Assembly (NCBI RefSeq): GCF_025263685.1
Contig: NZ_CP092109.1
Location: 744,001 to 808,000, forward strand
Source: Geoalkalibacter halelectricus
Lineage (GTDB): Bacteria; Desulfobacterota; Desulfuromonadia; Desulfuromonadales; Geoalkalibacteraceae
Direction of reading: 5' to 3'
DNA: 64,000 bases
Made by a program: the position numbers and the translations under genes. Each line of letters starts with the position of its first letter. The first letter of the stretch is position 1. The notes beneath the pieces were generated by a model. It had not been told where the DNA came from. It made no database searches and saw only the letters and a program-made list of their open reading frames with translations. Positions 8,857 through 18,247 of this stretch are shown here, one piece after another.

Positions 8857-8892
8857 AAAATATTCGACCTCAGTCCTTCCGACTGAGGTCGA
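8857..8892 (-). terminator. Intrinsic terminator of the tmk-tatD operon
   Basis: A 12-bp perfect inverted repeat, TCGACCTCAGTC (8864-8875) and GACTGAGGTCGA (8881-8892), with a 5-nt loop. Read on the minus strand it follows the tatD stop directly and is trailed by ATATTTTC. Confidence 0.88.
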
Positions 8893-8895
8893 TGC

Positions 8896-10281
8896 TTATC
8901 CCACCTCGTTGTATTCCCGCTCCCGAAATTCGGCCCCCAGTTCCTCGGCCAGCCTGCGACAGGCCGCGATGTCGAGGCCCGGTACGGTCACCGCGCTGGC
9001 GACGACTTCGGGAATAACGTCCGCCGCTGCGCGGATGAACTCCTTGACTCCTTCGAAGGCTTGCTCGCCGAACTGCGAATGGCACAGATTCTGATAGGTG
9101 GTCGCATCGGGCGCATTGAGGGACACCGATAGGCTGTCCACCAGCCCGGCCAGTTCCGGGACGATGTTGCGCCCGTGCACCAGGTTGGCCTGGCCGTCGG
9201 TGTTGATGCGCACCCTGCAGCCTTTTTCCTTGAGCCAGGCGGCGACTTCCTTGATGAGATCGAGGCGCAGCAGCGGTTCGCCGTACCCGCAGAACACCAC
9301 CTCGTCGTAAGCGGTCGGGTCACCCATGGCGGCGATGACTTCGGCGGCGTCAGGCTCGTGTTCGAGCTTGAGGCGGTGGCCCTTGACGGTGAAGTCGTGA
9401 AATTTCGCGCAGAACGAGCAGGCGTTGGTGCAGCGGTTGGTGATGTTGAGATAGAGGCTGTTGCGGATGGCGTAGGCGATGCGCACGGCCTGTTCGGCTC
9501 GGCCGATACCGAAGAGGTTGCCGGCGTTGAGAGTGGTGATGCGCGCCACGTCTTCCAGGGACAAGCCCTTTATTTCAGCGACCTTTTCAGCAGTCAGGCG
9601 CACATAGGCCGGTTCATTGCGCTTGCCGCGAAAGGGTTGGGGGGCCAAATAGGGACAGTCGGTTTCAATCAGCAGTCGCTCCATGGGCACGCTGCGCACC
9701 ACCTCGCGCAATTCGCTATTTTTCGGATAGGTGATGGTGGCGGGAAAACTGATGTAGAAGCCCATTTCCAGGCAGGCGCGCGCCATGGCGAGATCGCCGG
9801 AAAAGCAATGGATGACGCCGCCGACCTCAGCGGCCTGTTCTTCACGCAGGATGGTCAAGATATCCTCGTGGGCGTCGCGATCATGTACGATCAGCGGCAG
9901 GGCCAGCTCGCGAGCCAGTCGGATCTGGCGGCGAAAGGCGAGGCGCTGGGCGTCGCGCGGAGCGCGGTCGCGGTAGTAGTCGAGGCCGGTTTCGCCGAGG
10001 GCGACTACTTTGGCGGCGACCGCGAGTTCGCGCAATTGCCGCAAGCCCTCTTCATCGGCTTGCAGGGCGTCGTGGGGGTGAATGCCCACCGCCGCGTACA
10101 CTTCGGTAAACCGCTGCGCGAGTGCAATGCTGTGGCGGGAACTTTCAAGGTCGCAGCCGACGGTGAGAATGGTGTCGACATCGTTGTCCCGCGCCCGGGC
10201 GATGACGTCCTCAAGATCCTGGGCGAAGGGGCGGTTGTCGAGGTGGGCGTGGGTGTCGATGAGAGAGGATTTCAGCGGCAT
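8896..10281 (-). CDS. TatD-family metal hydrolase fused to a radical SAM domain
   Basis: 461 aa, two enzymes in one chain. Residues 1-258 are a TatD-type TIM-barrel nuclease with DTHAHLD, GIHPHD, GETGLDYYRD, a His in VHDRDAH, HCFSG and ETDCPYLAP, which supply the metal ligands. Residues 270-461 are a radical SAM domain with CxxxCxxC at Cys284, Cys288 and Cys291, a GYGEPLL glycine motif and a short C-terminus. Radical SAM proteins associated with TatD are known as a separate family, sometimes fused. Substrate unknown. Start ATG with CGGAG eight bases upstream. Last gene of the minus-strand operon, separated from metG by a hairpin. Confidence 0.9.
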   Translation of the reverse strand: MPLKSSLIDTHAHLDNRPFAQDLEDVIARARDNDVDTILTVGCDLESSRHSIALAQRFTEVYAAVGIHPHDALQADEEGLRQLRELAVAAKVVALGETGLDYYRDRAPRDAQRLAFRRQIRLARELALPLIVHDRDAHEDILTILREEQAAEVGGVIHCFSGDLAMARACLEMGFYISFPATITYPKNSELREVVRSVPMERLLIETDCPYLAPQPFRGKRNEPAYVRLTAEKVAEIKGLSLEDVARITTLNAGNLFGIGRAEQAVRIAYAIRNSLYLNITNRCTNACSFCAKFHDFTVKGHRLKLEHEPDAAEVIAAMGDPTAYDEVVFCGYGEPLLRLDLIKEVAAWLKEKGCRVRINTDGQANLVHGRNIVPELAGLVDSLSVSLNAPDATTYQNLCHSQFGEQAFEGVKEFIRAAADVIPEVVASAVTVPGLDIAACRRLAEELGAEFREREYNEVG

Positions 10282-10289
10282 GCGGTGCT

Positions 10290-10321
10290 CCGGAAAAGCA
10301 AGGGGCGCCGCGGCGCCCCTT
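10290..10321 (-). terminator. Hairpin between metG and tatD
   Basis: AAGGGGCGCC (10300-10309) and GGCGCCCCTT (10312-10321) form a near-perfect palindrome. On the minus strand it is followed by GCTTTTCC. Probably a partial terminator that lowers tatD expression relative to metG. Confidence 0.6.
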
Positions 10322-10347
10322 CGATGTCGTGTTCGGGTTGTTCGAGT

Positions 10348-11880
10348 TTAAGCGACGTCAATGCGCGGAAACAAGGGTTCGGCCTTGGCGATATTGGTTC
10401 CTGCTTGCAGGCCGCCCCAGGTCTGATGATCCTCGAAGGCCAGATCCTTGGCCGTGCCGCCGAGGATTTGCATGATTTTCTCGGCGGTTTCGGGCATGAA
10501 AGGATTGATGAGCAGGGCAATGATCCGGGTGCCTTCGAGCAGGTTGTACATGACCGTTCCCAGGCGTGCGCTCTGTTCGGGATCCTTGGCCAGGGACCAG
10601 GGCGCGGTTTCGTCGATGTACTTGTTGGCGGCGCTGATCAGTTCCCAGGTGGCTTGCAGGGCCTTGTTGAAGGCCATGTCGTTCATGTGTTCATCCACCA
10701 GACGCAGCGCCGCGGGAAAGCGCGCGCAGAAGGCCTGGTCGATTTCGGATTGGGGCCCGGTCGCAGGCAGTACACCTTGGAAATACTTGTTGACCATGGC
10801 CGTCGAGCGGCTGACCAGATTGCCCAGGTCGTTGGCCAGGTCGGAGTTAATGCGGTGAATCAGGGAGGCGTGGGAGAAGTCGCCGTCCAGGCCGAAGGGA
10901 ACTTCCCGCATGAGGAAATAGCGGATGGCGTCGACCCCGTACTTGTCGACCAGCATGTTGGGCTCAACCACGTTCATCAGGCTCTTGCTCATTTTTTGCC
11001 CCTCGACCGTCCACCAGCCGTGAGCGAAGACTTTTTTCGGCAGCGGAATGCCCGCGGCCATGAGAAAAGTGGGCCAATAAACGGTGTGGAAGCGCAGGAT
11101 GTCCTTGCCGATGACATGGGCGTCCGCCGGCCAGAAGGTGGCAAAGTGCCCCTGGGGATCGTCGGGATAGCCCAAGGCGGTGATGTAGTTGGTCAGGGCG
11201 TCGAACCAGACGTAGATCACATGCTTTTCATCGCCGGGAACGGGAACGCCCCAGGAGAAGGAGGTGCGTGATATGGACAGGTCGCGCAGTCCCTCGCGCA
11301 CAAAGTTGAGGATTTCGTTGCGTCGGGTCTTGGGCTGAATGAAATCAGGATTGTCCTCGATGTGCTTGAGCAGGGCTTGCTGATATTTGCTCATGCGGAA
11401 GAAATAGGACTCTTCCTTGAGCTTGTCCGTGGGTCGGCCGCAGTCCGGGCAGTTGCCGTCGAGCAGCTGATTTTCGGTCCAGAAGGTTTCACAGGGTGTG
11501 CAGTACCAATCCTCGTAGTCGCCCAGGTAGATGTCGTCCTTGGCCTGGATGATCTGAAAGAGGCGGTGCACGCCTTTTTTGTGGCGTTCCTGAGTGGTAC
11601 GGATGAAATCGGTGTGGGAGATGTTGAGCCGCTCCCACAAGGCCTGGAAGCGCTTGACGACGCGGTCGGCCAACTCCAGGGGAGTCTCTCCCTTGGCCTG
11701 GGCGGCTTTTTCCACCTTTTGGCCGTGCTCGTCGGTGCCGGTGAGAAAAAACACTTCGTGACCGCGAGCGCGCTTGTAGCGGGCCATGACGTCGCAGGCC
11801 AGGGTGGTGTAGGCATGGCCGATGTGGGGAACATCGTTGACGTAATAGATGGGCGTGGTGATGTAAAACGGCTGCGACAT
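10348..11880 (-). CDS. metG: Methionyl-tRNA synthetase
   Basis: 510 aa, class I synthetase charging tRNA-Met in the cytoplasm. HIGH appears as PHIGHAYT near residue 20, a four-cysteine zinc knuckle spans CTPC...CPDC (about 127-147), and KMSKS lies near 300 before the anticodon-binding helices. The protein stops without the C-terminal tRNA-binding (Trbp111-like) domain of the longer form. Start is ATG at 11880 (MSQPFYITTP); the frame stays open further upstream but that stretch overlaps ricT and looks nothing like the family. GGGGAGA precedes the ATG. Thirteen bases separate it from ricT. Confidence 0.96.
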   Translation of the reverse strand: MSQPFYITTPIYYVNDVPHIGHAYTTLACDVMARYKRARGHEVFFLTGTDEHGQKVEKAAQAKGETPLELADRVVKRFQALWERLNISHTDFIRTTQERHKKGVHRLFQIIQAKDDIYLGDYEDWYCTPCETFWTENQLLDGNCPDCGRPTDKLKEESYFFRMSKYQQALLKHIEDNPDFIQPKTRRNEILNFVREGLRDLSISRTSFSWGVPVPGDEKHVIYVWFDALTNYITALGYPDDPQGHFATFWPADAHVIGKDILRFHTVYWPTFLMAAGIPLPKKVFAHGWWTVEGQKMSKSLMNVVEPNMLVDKYGVDAIRYFLMREVPFGLDGDFSHASLIHRINSDLANDLGNLVSRSTAMVNKYFQGVLPATGPQSEIDQAFCARFPAALRLVDEHMNDMAFNKALQATWELISAANKYIDETAPWSLAKDPEQSARLGTVMYNLLEGTRIIALLINPFMPETAEKIMQILGGTAKDLAFEDHQTWGGLQAGTNIAKAEPLFPRIDVA

Positions 11881-11893
11881 GATCGATCTCCCC

Positions 11894-13012
11894 TTATCCT
11901 GGTTGGTCTTTTTTGCGTGAACGGCGACGCGGCCGACGCTTGCGTTCGCCCCCCGCGGGCTTGCCGGAGGCGTCTGCCGGGGCAGCGGGAGGTTGCGGGC
12001 GCTGCCCGGCGGGCATGGACGGTTTCTGTTGTTCGGCGCCGGCCTGTTTGGGCTCGCCGCCCTCGGCGCCGGCGCCTTTTTTCTTCCCGCGCGAACGACC
12101 GCGACTGCGCTTTCGCGCCGGCTTCTCGCCCTCGCCGCGTGGTTGCGCGGCAGGGGCAGGGGGCGCTGGTTTCTCGGCAGGTTCCGCGGGGAGGGGCGAT
12201 TTTTTCGGCGGCACCTCACCGCGTTCGATATCCTGGGCGGAAAGGATGGCCTCGGTTCCGGTCTCCAGCTTGACCTTGACGGTGCCGGCAAAGATGTTCT
12301 GGCTCAAAACCATGGCCTCGAGTTCGCCGACTTTAATGATGCGTCCGGCTTTGGGCAAGCCGCGCTTGAGGTGACAGTAGGTTTCGTATTCATACCCCAG
12401 GCAGCACAGCAGGCGTCCGCACTGACCGGAAATTTTGTTGGGGTTCAAGGCCAGGCCCTGTTCCTTGGCCATCTTGACCGACACCGGATGGAAGTCCCGC
12501 AAGAAAGTGCAGCAACACAACTCCCGCCCGCAGATGCCGATGCCACCGACCAGCTTGGCCTCATCGCGCACGCCGATCTGTCGCATTTCGATACGGGTGT
12601 GAAAGTAGTGCGCGAGATCCTTGACCAGATCTCGAAAGTCGATGCGTCCGTCGGCGGTAAAGTAAAAAATGATCTTGGAGCCGTCAAACAGGTATTCGGC
12701 CTGGACAAGTTTCATCTCCAGGCCGCGCTCCTCGATGCGTTTGCGACAGAATCGGTGGGCTTCTTCCTCGCGGGCGGCGAACCGTGCCGCAAGGTCCAGA
12801 TCCTCCGCGGAGACCGGACGCAGGATTTTTTTCAATTCCTCGCCCTGGCCCGCCTCTTCCACCTCACGCGGCGCCGTGACCACCACGCCGAGGGCTCGGC
12901 CGCGCTCGGTTTCAACGACAACCTTGGCGCCGGTTTTGAGGTCAAGATCGCCGGCGTCAAAGTCATAGACTCTTCCGGCATCACGAAATTTTATCGATAC
13001 GACGCGAATCAT
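11894..13012 (-). CDS. ricT: PSP1/RicT-family protein with basic tail
   Basis: 372 aa. Residues 1-275 are the PSP1 domain of RicT (YaaT), with the cysteine sets C161/C166-168 and C198/C203-204 that in Bacillus help bind iron-sulphur clusters in the RicAFT complex, which affects RNase Y-dependent RNA maturation. The last 90 residues are a Pro/Ala/Arg/Lys-rich, probably disordered extension with RSRGRSRGKKK and RKRRPRRRSRKK blocks. It sits between holB and metG, an arrangement I recognise from other deltaproteobacteria. The molecular role outside Firmicutes is not established. Confidence 0.87.
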   Translation of the reverse strand: MIRVVSIKFRDAGRVYDFDAGDLDLKTGAKVVVETERGRALGVVVTAPREVEEAGQGEELKKILRPVSAEDLDLAARFAAREEEAHRFCRKRIEERGLEMKLVQAEYLFDGSKIIFYFTADGRIDFRDLVKDLAHYFHTRIEMRQIGVRDEAKLVGGIGICGRELCCCTFLRDFHPVSVKMAKEQGLALNPNKISGQCGRLLCCLGYEYETYCHLKRGLPKAGRIIKVGELEAMVLSQNIFAGTVKVKLETGTEAILSAQDIERGEVPPKKSPLPAEPAEKPAPPAPAAQPRGEGEKPARKRSRGRSRGKKKGAGAEGGEPKQAGAEQQKPSMPAGQRPQPPAAPADASGKPAGGERKRRPRRRSRKKDQPG

Positions 13013-13155
13013 ATACGTTGGGCCTGTCCCTTTATGTTGATGTCATGCGAGGTCACCGGGGTGTGACGTCAATTGTACCCGGATCAGGTTCGCTCAGGGT
13101 GGATCCGGCCAGGAAAAAGCCCGACAGTCCGGATACCCTGGGATCGATTACCCCG

Positions 13156-14121
13156 TCATGCGCACAGTTGCAGCAACAGGTGATCCATGGCCAGTTGCCG
13201 GTTGACGTTGCGGTTCAGGTGCCGGCGGGCCGCCTGAATAGCCTCAAGTTTACTCAATACCGAGCCCGGCGTCTCGCGCGCGGCGCAGCGCCGTACTTTC
13301 TCCAGCAGGTCGATATTGACCAGATCATCCGCCGGGCGACCGTGCAGGCTGAGCAACAGGTCACGATAGAAGGCTTCGAGAATCTCGAGGTATTCCGGAA
13401 GTTGCTCCTTTTGGTCGGCCAGTTCCTGCGAGAGGTCGAAGAGGGGCAGAACACTGCCGGGCGACAGGGCCGTCACGGCTTTGAGAAAATCACGCCGGCC
13501 GCTGATAAACAGCTCGCGGTCACGCCCCAGGGCCTTGCGAAAGCTGCCGTCGGAAAGCGCGGCAAGCAGGTGTCCGGCGGCATCATCGATTTCCAGGCGC
13601 TGAACCAGGTCACGCTTGAGAAGCTCGTTGGGAATGCGGTGAAAATGCAGCGGCTGACAGCGTGAGCGAATGGTTTGCAGCAACTGCTCGGGGTGGGCGC
13701 TCAAAAGGATGAACAGCGCCTCGCCCGAAGGTTCCTCAAGGGTTTTGAGCAGAGCATTGCCTGCCGCCGGCACCAACTTTTCGGCCTGCTCGATCAAGCA
13801 GACCTTCTTGGGCGCCTCCAAGGGACGGTAGGAGAACTCGCGCTGGATGGCGCGGACCTGCTCGATCTTGATGGCGTTGCCGTCGGGTTCGAGCACGTGC
13901 AGGTCCGGGTGGTTGAAGTGATCGACCTTGCGGCAGGCGATGCAGTCGCCGCAACCCTTGTGGGGGCAAACCACCGCACGCACCAGAGCCAGGGCCATCA
14001 AGCGTTTGCCGATACCCTCGGGACCAATGAACAGATAGGCATGCGCCAGGCGATCGGAGGCGAGAACGCGGCGCAGAATGTCTTTTTGTCTCTCGTGACC
14101 GAGAATTTGAGAGAAAATCAT
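13156..14121 (-). CDS. holB: DNA polymerase III delta' subunit
   Basis: 321 aa clamp-loader subunit. An AAA+ fold with P-loop GPEGIGKR (33-40), four zinc-binding cysteines C52, C57, C60 and C63, sensor region IRSRC near 152, and a C-terminal collar domain. The ATG overlaps the tmk stop (ATGA), so it is translationally coupled. It works with the delta subunit encoded by holA further along in this window. A 143-base gap with no clear signal separates it from ricT. Confidence 0.93.
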   Translation of the reverse strand: MIFSQILGHERQKDILRRVLASDRLAHAYLFIGPEGIGKRLMALALVRAVVCPHKGCGDCIACRKVDHFNHPDLHVLEPDGNAIKIEQVRAIQREFSYRPLEAPKKVCLIEQAEKLVPAAGNALLKTLEEPSGEALFILLSAHPEQLLQTIRSRCQPLHFHRIPNELLKRDLVQRLEIDDAAGHLLAALSDGSFRKALGRDRELFISGRRDFLKAVTALSPGSVLPLFDLSQELADQKEQLPEYLEILEAFYRDLLLSLHGRPADDLVNIDLLEKVRRCAARETPGSVLSKLEAIQAARRHLNRNVNRQLAMDHLLLQLCA

Positions 14122-14768
14122 GGCAGCCGCCGCGCGGTTAGCCTGTCTTCGATGGCCGCGGCGGCCTGGGCGAAAACCTCATCGGGGGCGCCCGCCGCGG
14201 CGATCAGGCGAAAGCGGTGGGGATTTTGTTCGGCCAGGGTCAGATACCCTTGGCGAACCCGCTCGTGAAAAGCCAGGGATTCCTGCTCGAAACGGTCCTC
14301 CGCGGGACCATCGGACTGTTCGATGCGGCCGAGGGCCCGACCGAGGCCCGTGGCTACCGGCAATTCGAACAGCAGGGTCAGATCGGGAACCAGATCGGCT
14401 CCGGCCAAGCGGTTCAGTTCCGCGATGAGATCGAGGGAGAGCCCGCGGCCAAATCCCTGGTAGGCGAGGGTCGCATCAGTGAAACGATCACAAAGCACGA
14501 TGTGCCCGCCCGCCAGCGCTGGTTGAATGATTTCCTCGACGTGCTGACGGCGCGCGGCCGCATAGAGCAGCAGTTCGGCGGTCGGCACCAGGTTGGCGTT
14601 GGCGGCATCGAGCAAAATCGAGCGGATGGCGTCGGCGATGCGGCAACCGCCGGGCTCGCGAGTCTGTACCACCGCATGGCCGCGCTCGCGCAGGTGGGTG
14701 GCGAGGCGGCGAATCTGGGTGGTTTTCCCGGAGCCTTCAATTCCTTCAAAGGTGATGAACAATGACAT
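14118..14768 (-). CDS. tmk: Thymidylate kinase
   Basis: 216 aa, phosphorylates dTMP to dTDP. P-loop EGIEGSGKTTQ (8-18), TREPGG, CDRFTDATLAYQG and the LID segment near 145-155 are present. Start set at ATG 14768 (MSLFITFEG), where the family begins; an upstream in-frame ATG adds eleven residues without homology. First gene of the tmk-holB-ricT-metG-tatD operon, diverging from rnc. Confidence 0.95.
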   Translation of the reverse strand: MSLFITFEGIEGSGKTTQIRRLATHLRERGHAVVQTREPGGCRIADAIRSILLDAANANLVPTAELLLYAAARRQHVEEIIQPALAGGHIVLCDRFTDATLAYQGFGRGLSLDLIAELNRLAGADLVPDLTLLFELPVATGLGRALGRIEQSDGPAEDRFEQESLAFHERVRQGYLTLAEQNPHRFRLIAAAGAPDEVFAQAAAAIEDRLTARRLP

Positions 14769-14799
14769 GGTGGCCGCCGTAAATATCCATAAATGTCGC

Positions 14800-14829
14800 A
14801 TACTAAAGGATTGCGCGGCGTGGAATCAA
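14800..14829 (-). promoter_or_regulatory. Probable promoter of the tmk operon
   Basis: On the minus strand TTGATT (14829-14824), 18 bases, TAGTAT (14805-14800). It lies about 30 bases before the tmk ATG in the divergent tmk/rnc gap. Confidence 0.45.
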
Positions 14830-14942
14830 GGAAAAACCCTGGAGCGTGGCCCTGGCCTGGAGATGAACGGACTGTACTCTCTGCAACGATTCTGCTACTC
14901 TTCTGGTTTTTGGCGCGACCAACTTCCGTGAATAAGGCGGTT

Positions 14943-15662
14943 ATGAACGAGCATGCCCAGGGCGATGACCTGCAAGCGCGGTTGGCCCACAGGTTTCGAG
15001 ATGCGCGGTTGTTGCAGGCGGCCCTGACGCATAAATCTTTTGCCAACGAACAGGACGGCAGGCACTGTCAAGACAACGAGCGGCTGGAGTTTCTCGGCGA
15101 TGCGGTGCTTGATTTGGTGGTGAGTCAGTTGGTGTTCGAGTCTTTCACGGATCTGCCCGAAGGGGAGATGAGCCGCATTCGTTCCGAGGTGGTCAGCGAG
15201 GCGAGCCTCGCGTCGATCGCGCGTCGACTTGGGCTCGGCGCGCATCTGCTGCTGGGACGGGGAGAGGAGCGCAGCGGCGGCCGCGATAAGCCGAGTTTGC
15301 TGGCCAACGCCCTGGAAGCCCTATTTGGAGCCGTCTTTCGTGATGCCGGCTTCGCGGCCGCGCACCGCGCCATTGAGGGCCTGCTCAGCGAGGAAATTCA
15401 CCGCAGCGCGCGGCACAAGATCGGGATTGATAACAAGACCAGGCTCCAGGAACATTTCCAGAAAATATCCGGCCGCACTCCGGTCTATCACCTCCTTGGG
15501 GCCAGCGGACCCGATCATGATCGGATCTATCGCGTTGAGGTCGTTTTTGACGGCCGGGTGATCGGTACCGGCGAGGGCCGCACCAAAAAACGCGCCGAGC
15601 AGAACGCCGCCGGCGAGGCCCTTGAAAACCTGTTGACGAACGAGAGCGAGAGATATCAATGA
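14943..15662 (+). CDS. rnc: Ribonuclease III
   Basis: 239 aa double-strand-specific endoribonuclease that processes rRNA and mRNA. The catalytic signature ERLEFLGDAVLDLVV spans 46-60 with Asp53, and a second acidic site includes the Glu of NALEALFGAVF. A double-stranded RNA-binding domain fills 165-235. Start ATG 14943 gives the usual length; an open extension upstream has no similarity to the family. It overlaps era by four bases. Confidence 0.96.
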   Translation: MNEHAQGDDLQARLAHRFRDARLLQAALTHKSFANEQDGRHCQDNERLEFLGDAVLDLVVSQLVFESFTDLPEGEMSRIRSEVVSEASLASIARRLGLGAHLLLGRGEERSGGRDKPSLLANALEALFGAVFRDAGFAAAHRAIEGLLSEEIHRSARHKIGIDNKTRLQEHFQKISGRTPVYHLLGASGPDHDRIYRVEVVFDGRVIGTGEGRTKKRAEQNAAGEALENLLTNESERYQ

Positions 15663-16564
15663 TCGAACAACCCGAGGATGAAAAGCTGCGCTCCGGATTC
15701 GTGGGGATCATCGGGCGGCCCAATGTGGGCAAATCAACCCTGCTCAATCGGGTTTTGGGGCAGAAAATTTCCATTACGTCCAACAAGCCCCAGACCACCC
15801 GCAACCGTATTCTCGGCATCTGCAATCGTCCCGGCGAGCAAATCCTGTTTCTCGACACCCCGGGCATTCACCAGGCGCGCGGCCCCCTGCATCGCTACAT
15901 GGTTGAGCAGGCCCTGGGCACCGTGGGCGGCGTCGATCTGGTGCTCTACCTGGTCGAGGCGACGGCTGGTCCCCTGCGCCGTAGCGACGAAGTCCTGGAA
16001 CGCGTGGCCGCCTGTGGCCGCCCGTTGTTTCTGGTGATCAACAAGATCGACCAGGTGCCACGTCCGCAACTGCTTGAAATGATCGCGTCCTATCAGCGCT
16101 ATTCCTTTGTGGAAACGGTTCCCGTCTCGGCCCTGAAAGGGGAGGGTGTCGAGGATTTGCTCAAGACCATCGGGCGCTATCTTCCCGAGGGGCCGCGCTA
16201 TTATCCCGGCGATCAGGTGACGGATCTTCCCGAGCGCTTCATCGTGGCCGAATTCATCCGTGAAAAAGTCATGCGTCAGACGCGTGAGGAAATTCCCTAC
16301 GGTTGCGCGGTGGAAGTGGAATCCTTCACCGAGAAGCCGGAAAAAAATCTTATCGTCATCGAGGCGGTTATCCATGTCGAGCGCGAGGCGCACAAGCGCA
16401 TCGTGATCGGCAACAAGGGCGCGATGTTGCGCAAAATCGGCAGCGAGGCACGCCAATCCATCGAGGCCTTGCTGGGGGCTCGGGTTTTTCTGGAGCTGTT
16501 CGTGCGTGTGCAAAAAGACTGGACCCGCTCCGAGCGCCTGGTCCGCGACCTCGGCTATGAATAA
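15659..16564 (+). CDS. era: GTPase Era
   Basis: 301 aa, 30S assembly GTPase that binds the 3' end of 16S rRNA. G1 GRPNVGKST (19-27), G3 DTPG, G4 NKID, and a C-terminal KH domain with IVIGNKGAMLRKIG. Its ATG overlaps the rnc stop, the classic rnc-era coupling. Confidence 0.97.
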   Translation: MIEQPEDEKLRSGFVGIIGRPNVGKSTLLNRVLGQKISITSNKPQTTRNRILGICNRPGEQILFLDTPGIHQARGPLHRYMVEQALGTVGGVDLVLYLVEATAGPLRRSDEVLERVAACGRPLFLVINKIDQVPRPQLLEMIASYQRYSFVETVPVSALKGEGVEDLLKTIGRYLPEGPRYYPGDQVTDLPERFIVAEFIREKVMRQTREEIPYGCAVEVESFTEKPEKNLIVIEAVIHVEREAHKRIVIGNKGAMLRKIGSEARQSIEALLGARVFLELFVRVQKDWTRSERLVRDLGYE

Positions 16565-16627
16565 ATGCGGGCGTAACCGGGAGAACCTTCCCTGTCCAAG
16601 CCTGCTTCACCTGTGAGAATCTGATCC

Positions 16628-17941
16628 ATGCCTGTTGTCGCTATCGTCGGTCGCCCCAATGTCGGCAAATCGACTCTCTTCAATCGCATTCTTGGTCGGC
16701 GCAAGGCGCTGGTCGAGGATTTCCCCGGCGTGACCCGGGATCGCAACTATGCCGAGGTGACCCGCTTCGACAAGCCCTTTACCCTCATCGATACCGGCGG
16801 CTTCGAGCCGCAATCCCAGGAGCGGCTGCTGCAGCAGATGCGCGAGCAGTCGCAATTGGCCATCGAAGAGGCCGACCTGATCGTCTTTTTGCTTGATGTG
16901 CAGCAGGGCCTGACACCCGCGGACCAGGATGTCGCCAATATGCTGCGGCGGGTGGACAAGCCGGTGCTCTATGTGGTCAACAAGGTCGATGGCGATCGAC
17001 AGGAGCAGGGCGCGGCGGAATTTTACGCCCTGGGCGTGGAAGATATCTTCACCGTCTCTGCTGAACATGGCCTGGGCGTCAACCATCTGGTGGCCGGCAT
17101 TCTCGCGCGCCTTCCCGAGGCGCCCAAGCCCGTCACGGACGAGGAGGTGACGCGCATTGCCGTTATCGGTCGCCCCAATGTCGGCAAATCCAGCCTGGTC
17201 AACCGCCTGCTGGGCTACGAGCGGGTGGTGGCCAATCCCGTGGCCGGCACCACGCGCGACAGCGTCGATACGGCCTTTGTCTACAACCGCAAGCCCTACC
17301 TTCTGATCGATACGGCGGGGATTCGGCGCAAGGGCAAGGTCAGCCAGAAGCTCGAAAAATTCAGCGTGGTGCAGGCCCTCAAGGCCATGGAGCGAACCGA
17401 TATCGTTCTCATGGTGATCGATGCCGAGGAAGGCGTCACGGAGCAGGATTTGAATGTCGCCGGTTATGCCCACGAACAGGGCAGGGCACTGCTGCTGGTG
17501 GTGAATAAGTGGGACGCCATTGAGAAGGACAATCAGACCCTCGGCCGCTTTGTCGAAAAAATCCGCGTCACCTTCAAGTTTCTCCCCTACGCGCCCATCC
17601 TGTTCGTTTCAGCCCTGACCGGGCAGCGGGTCGCCAAGATCATGGGAGAAGTCGAAAAGGTCGCTCTCGAATACAACCGCCAGGTGGGCACGGGCGAACT
17701 CAACAAGGTGGTGGAAAAGGCGGTCAGCTCTCATCCGCCCGCCGTCTACCATGGCAAACGACTGAAAATTTTCTACGCCGTCCAAGTCGGAGTGCGTCCG
17801 CCGTCCTTCGTGATTTTTGTCTCCAAGGCCGAAGGCTTTCACTTTTCCTATGAGCGCTATTTGGTCAACAAAATCAGAGACGCCTTCGGTTTTCAAGGAA
17901 CTCCCATCCGCCTGTTTTTCCGCGACCGGGAGCGTAAATAA
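16628..17941 (+). CDS. der: Double GTPase Der (EngA)
   Basis: 437 aa, 50S ribosome assembly factor with two tandem GTPase domains. GRPNVGKST occurs at 8-16 and again near 179-187, followed by a KH-like C-terminal domain (from about 350). NKVD and NKWD G4 motifs are visible. It follows era after 63 bases; the ribosome binding site is weak (GAGA). Confidence 0.96.
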   Translation: MPVVAIVGRPNVGKSTLFNRILGRRKALVEDFPGVTRDRNYAEVTRFDKPFTLIDTGGFEPQSQERLLQQMREQSQLAIEEADLIVFLLDVQQGLTPADQDVANMLRRVDKPVLYVVNKVDGDRQEQGAAEFYALGVEDIFTVSAEHGLGVNHLVAGILARLPEAPKPVTDEEVTRIAVIGRPNVGKSSLVNRLLGYERVVANPVAGTTRDSVDTAFVYNRKPYLLIDTAGIRRKGKVSQKLEKFSVVQALKAMERTDIVLMVIDAEEGVTEQDLNVAGYAHEQGRALLLVVNKWDAIEKDNQTLGRFVEKIRVTFKFLPYAPILFVSALTGQRVAKIMGEVEKVALEYNRQVGTGELNKVVEKAVSSHPPAVYHGKRLKIFYAVQVGVRPPSFVIFVSKAEGFHFSYERYLVNKIRDAFGFQGTPIRLFFRDRERK

Positions 17942-18247
17942 GACGCTGCGGTTAGGAATAAATGCTTTACAGCCACCTGATCCTCCTATATATTAAACCC
18001 TATTCATTCACAATGTGCTAGAATTTCACCCGCGGTAGGTTCAGCGAATTTTCCGCTTGCCGAGGAATATATTTTTCCTGGCGGGCCCGGTCGCTCTGGC
18101 GACCCGCGCGTTTGCTGATAAACTGACTGAAATTTCTGGTTAGGCTTGAGTGCCGCAAGGCAAGTCGCTTCCCTCTGCCACGGGGTTCATAAACGGCGAT
18201 TCTAGGCTCTGTGCCTGGTTTTTCAATGCAAAGGAGTGGATGCAGGC
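17942..18247 (+). promoter_or_regulatory. Long leader of the chemosensory operon
   Basis: 306 bases without a gene. A promoter sits at 17966-17994. The predicted transcript then runs about 245 nt before the first start codon. It contains a GGTCGC-TCTG-GCGACC hairpin (18089-18104) and, eight bases before the Shine-Dalgarno AAGGAG, a CTAGGC/GCCTGG hairpin (18202-18218) followed by five T. This resembles an attenuator, but it matches no riboswitch class I can recognise. Confidence 0.4.
17966..17994 (+). promoter_or_regulatory. Sigma-70 promoter upstream of the chemosensory operon
   Basis: TTTACA (17966-17971), 17 bases, TATATT (17989-17994). Close to consensus with ideal spacing, 25 bases after the der stop. 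Confidence 0.6.

Noticed and set aside
9175-11271. 698-codon plus-strand frame opposite tatD and metG
   Set aside because: Both opposite-strand genes are unmistakable, and this frame runs through both and the hairpin between them.
18089-18120. Sigma-28 promoter GCTGATAA before the chemosensory operon
   Set aside because: No TAAA-type -35 at the needed distance; the upstream sigma-70 motif is far better.
17995-18235. Cyclic-di-GMP riboswitch in the chemosensory leader
   Set aside because: The conserved GCAAAGCC-type core and paired receptor loops of the known classes are not present.
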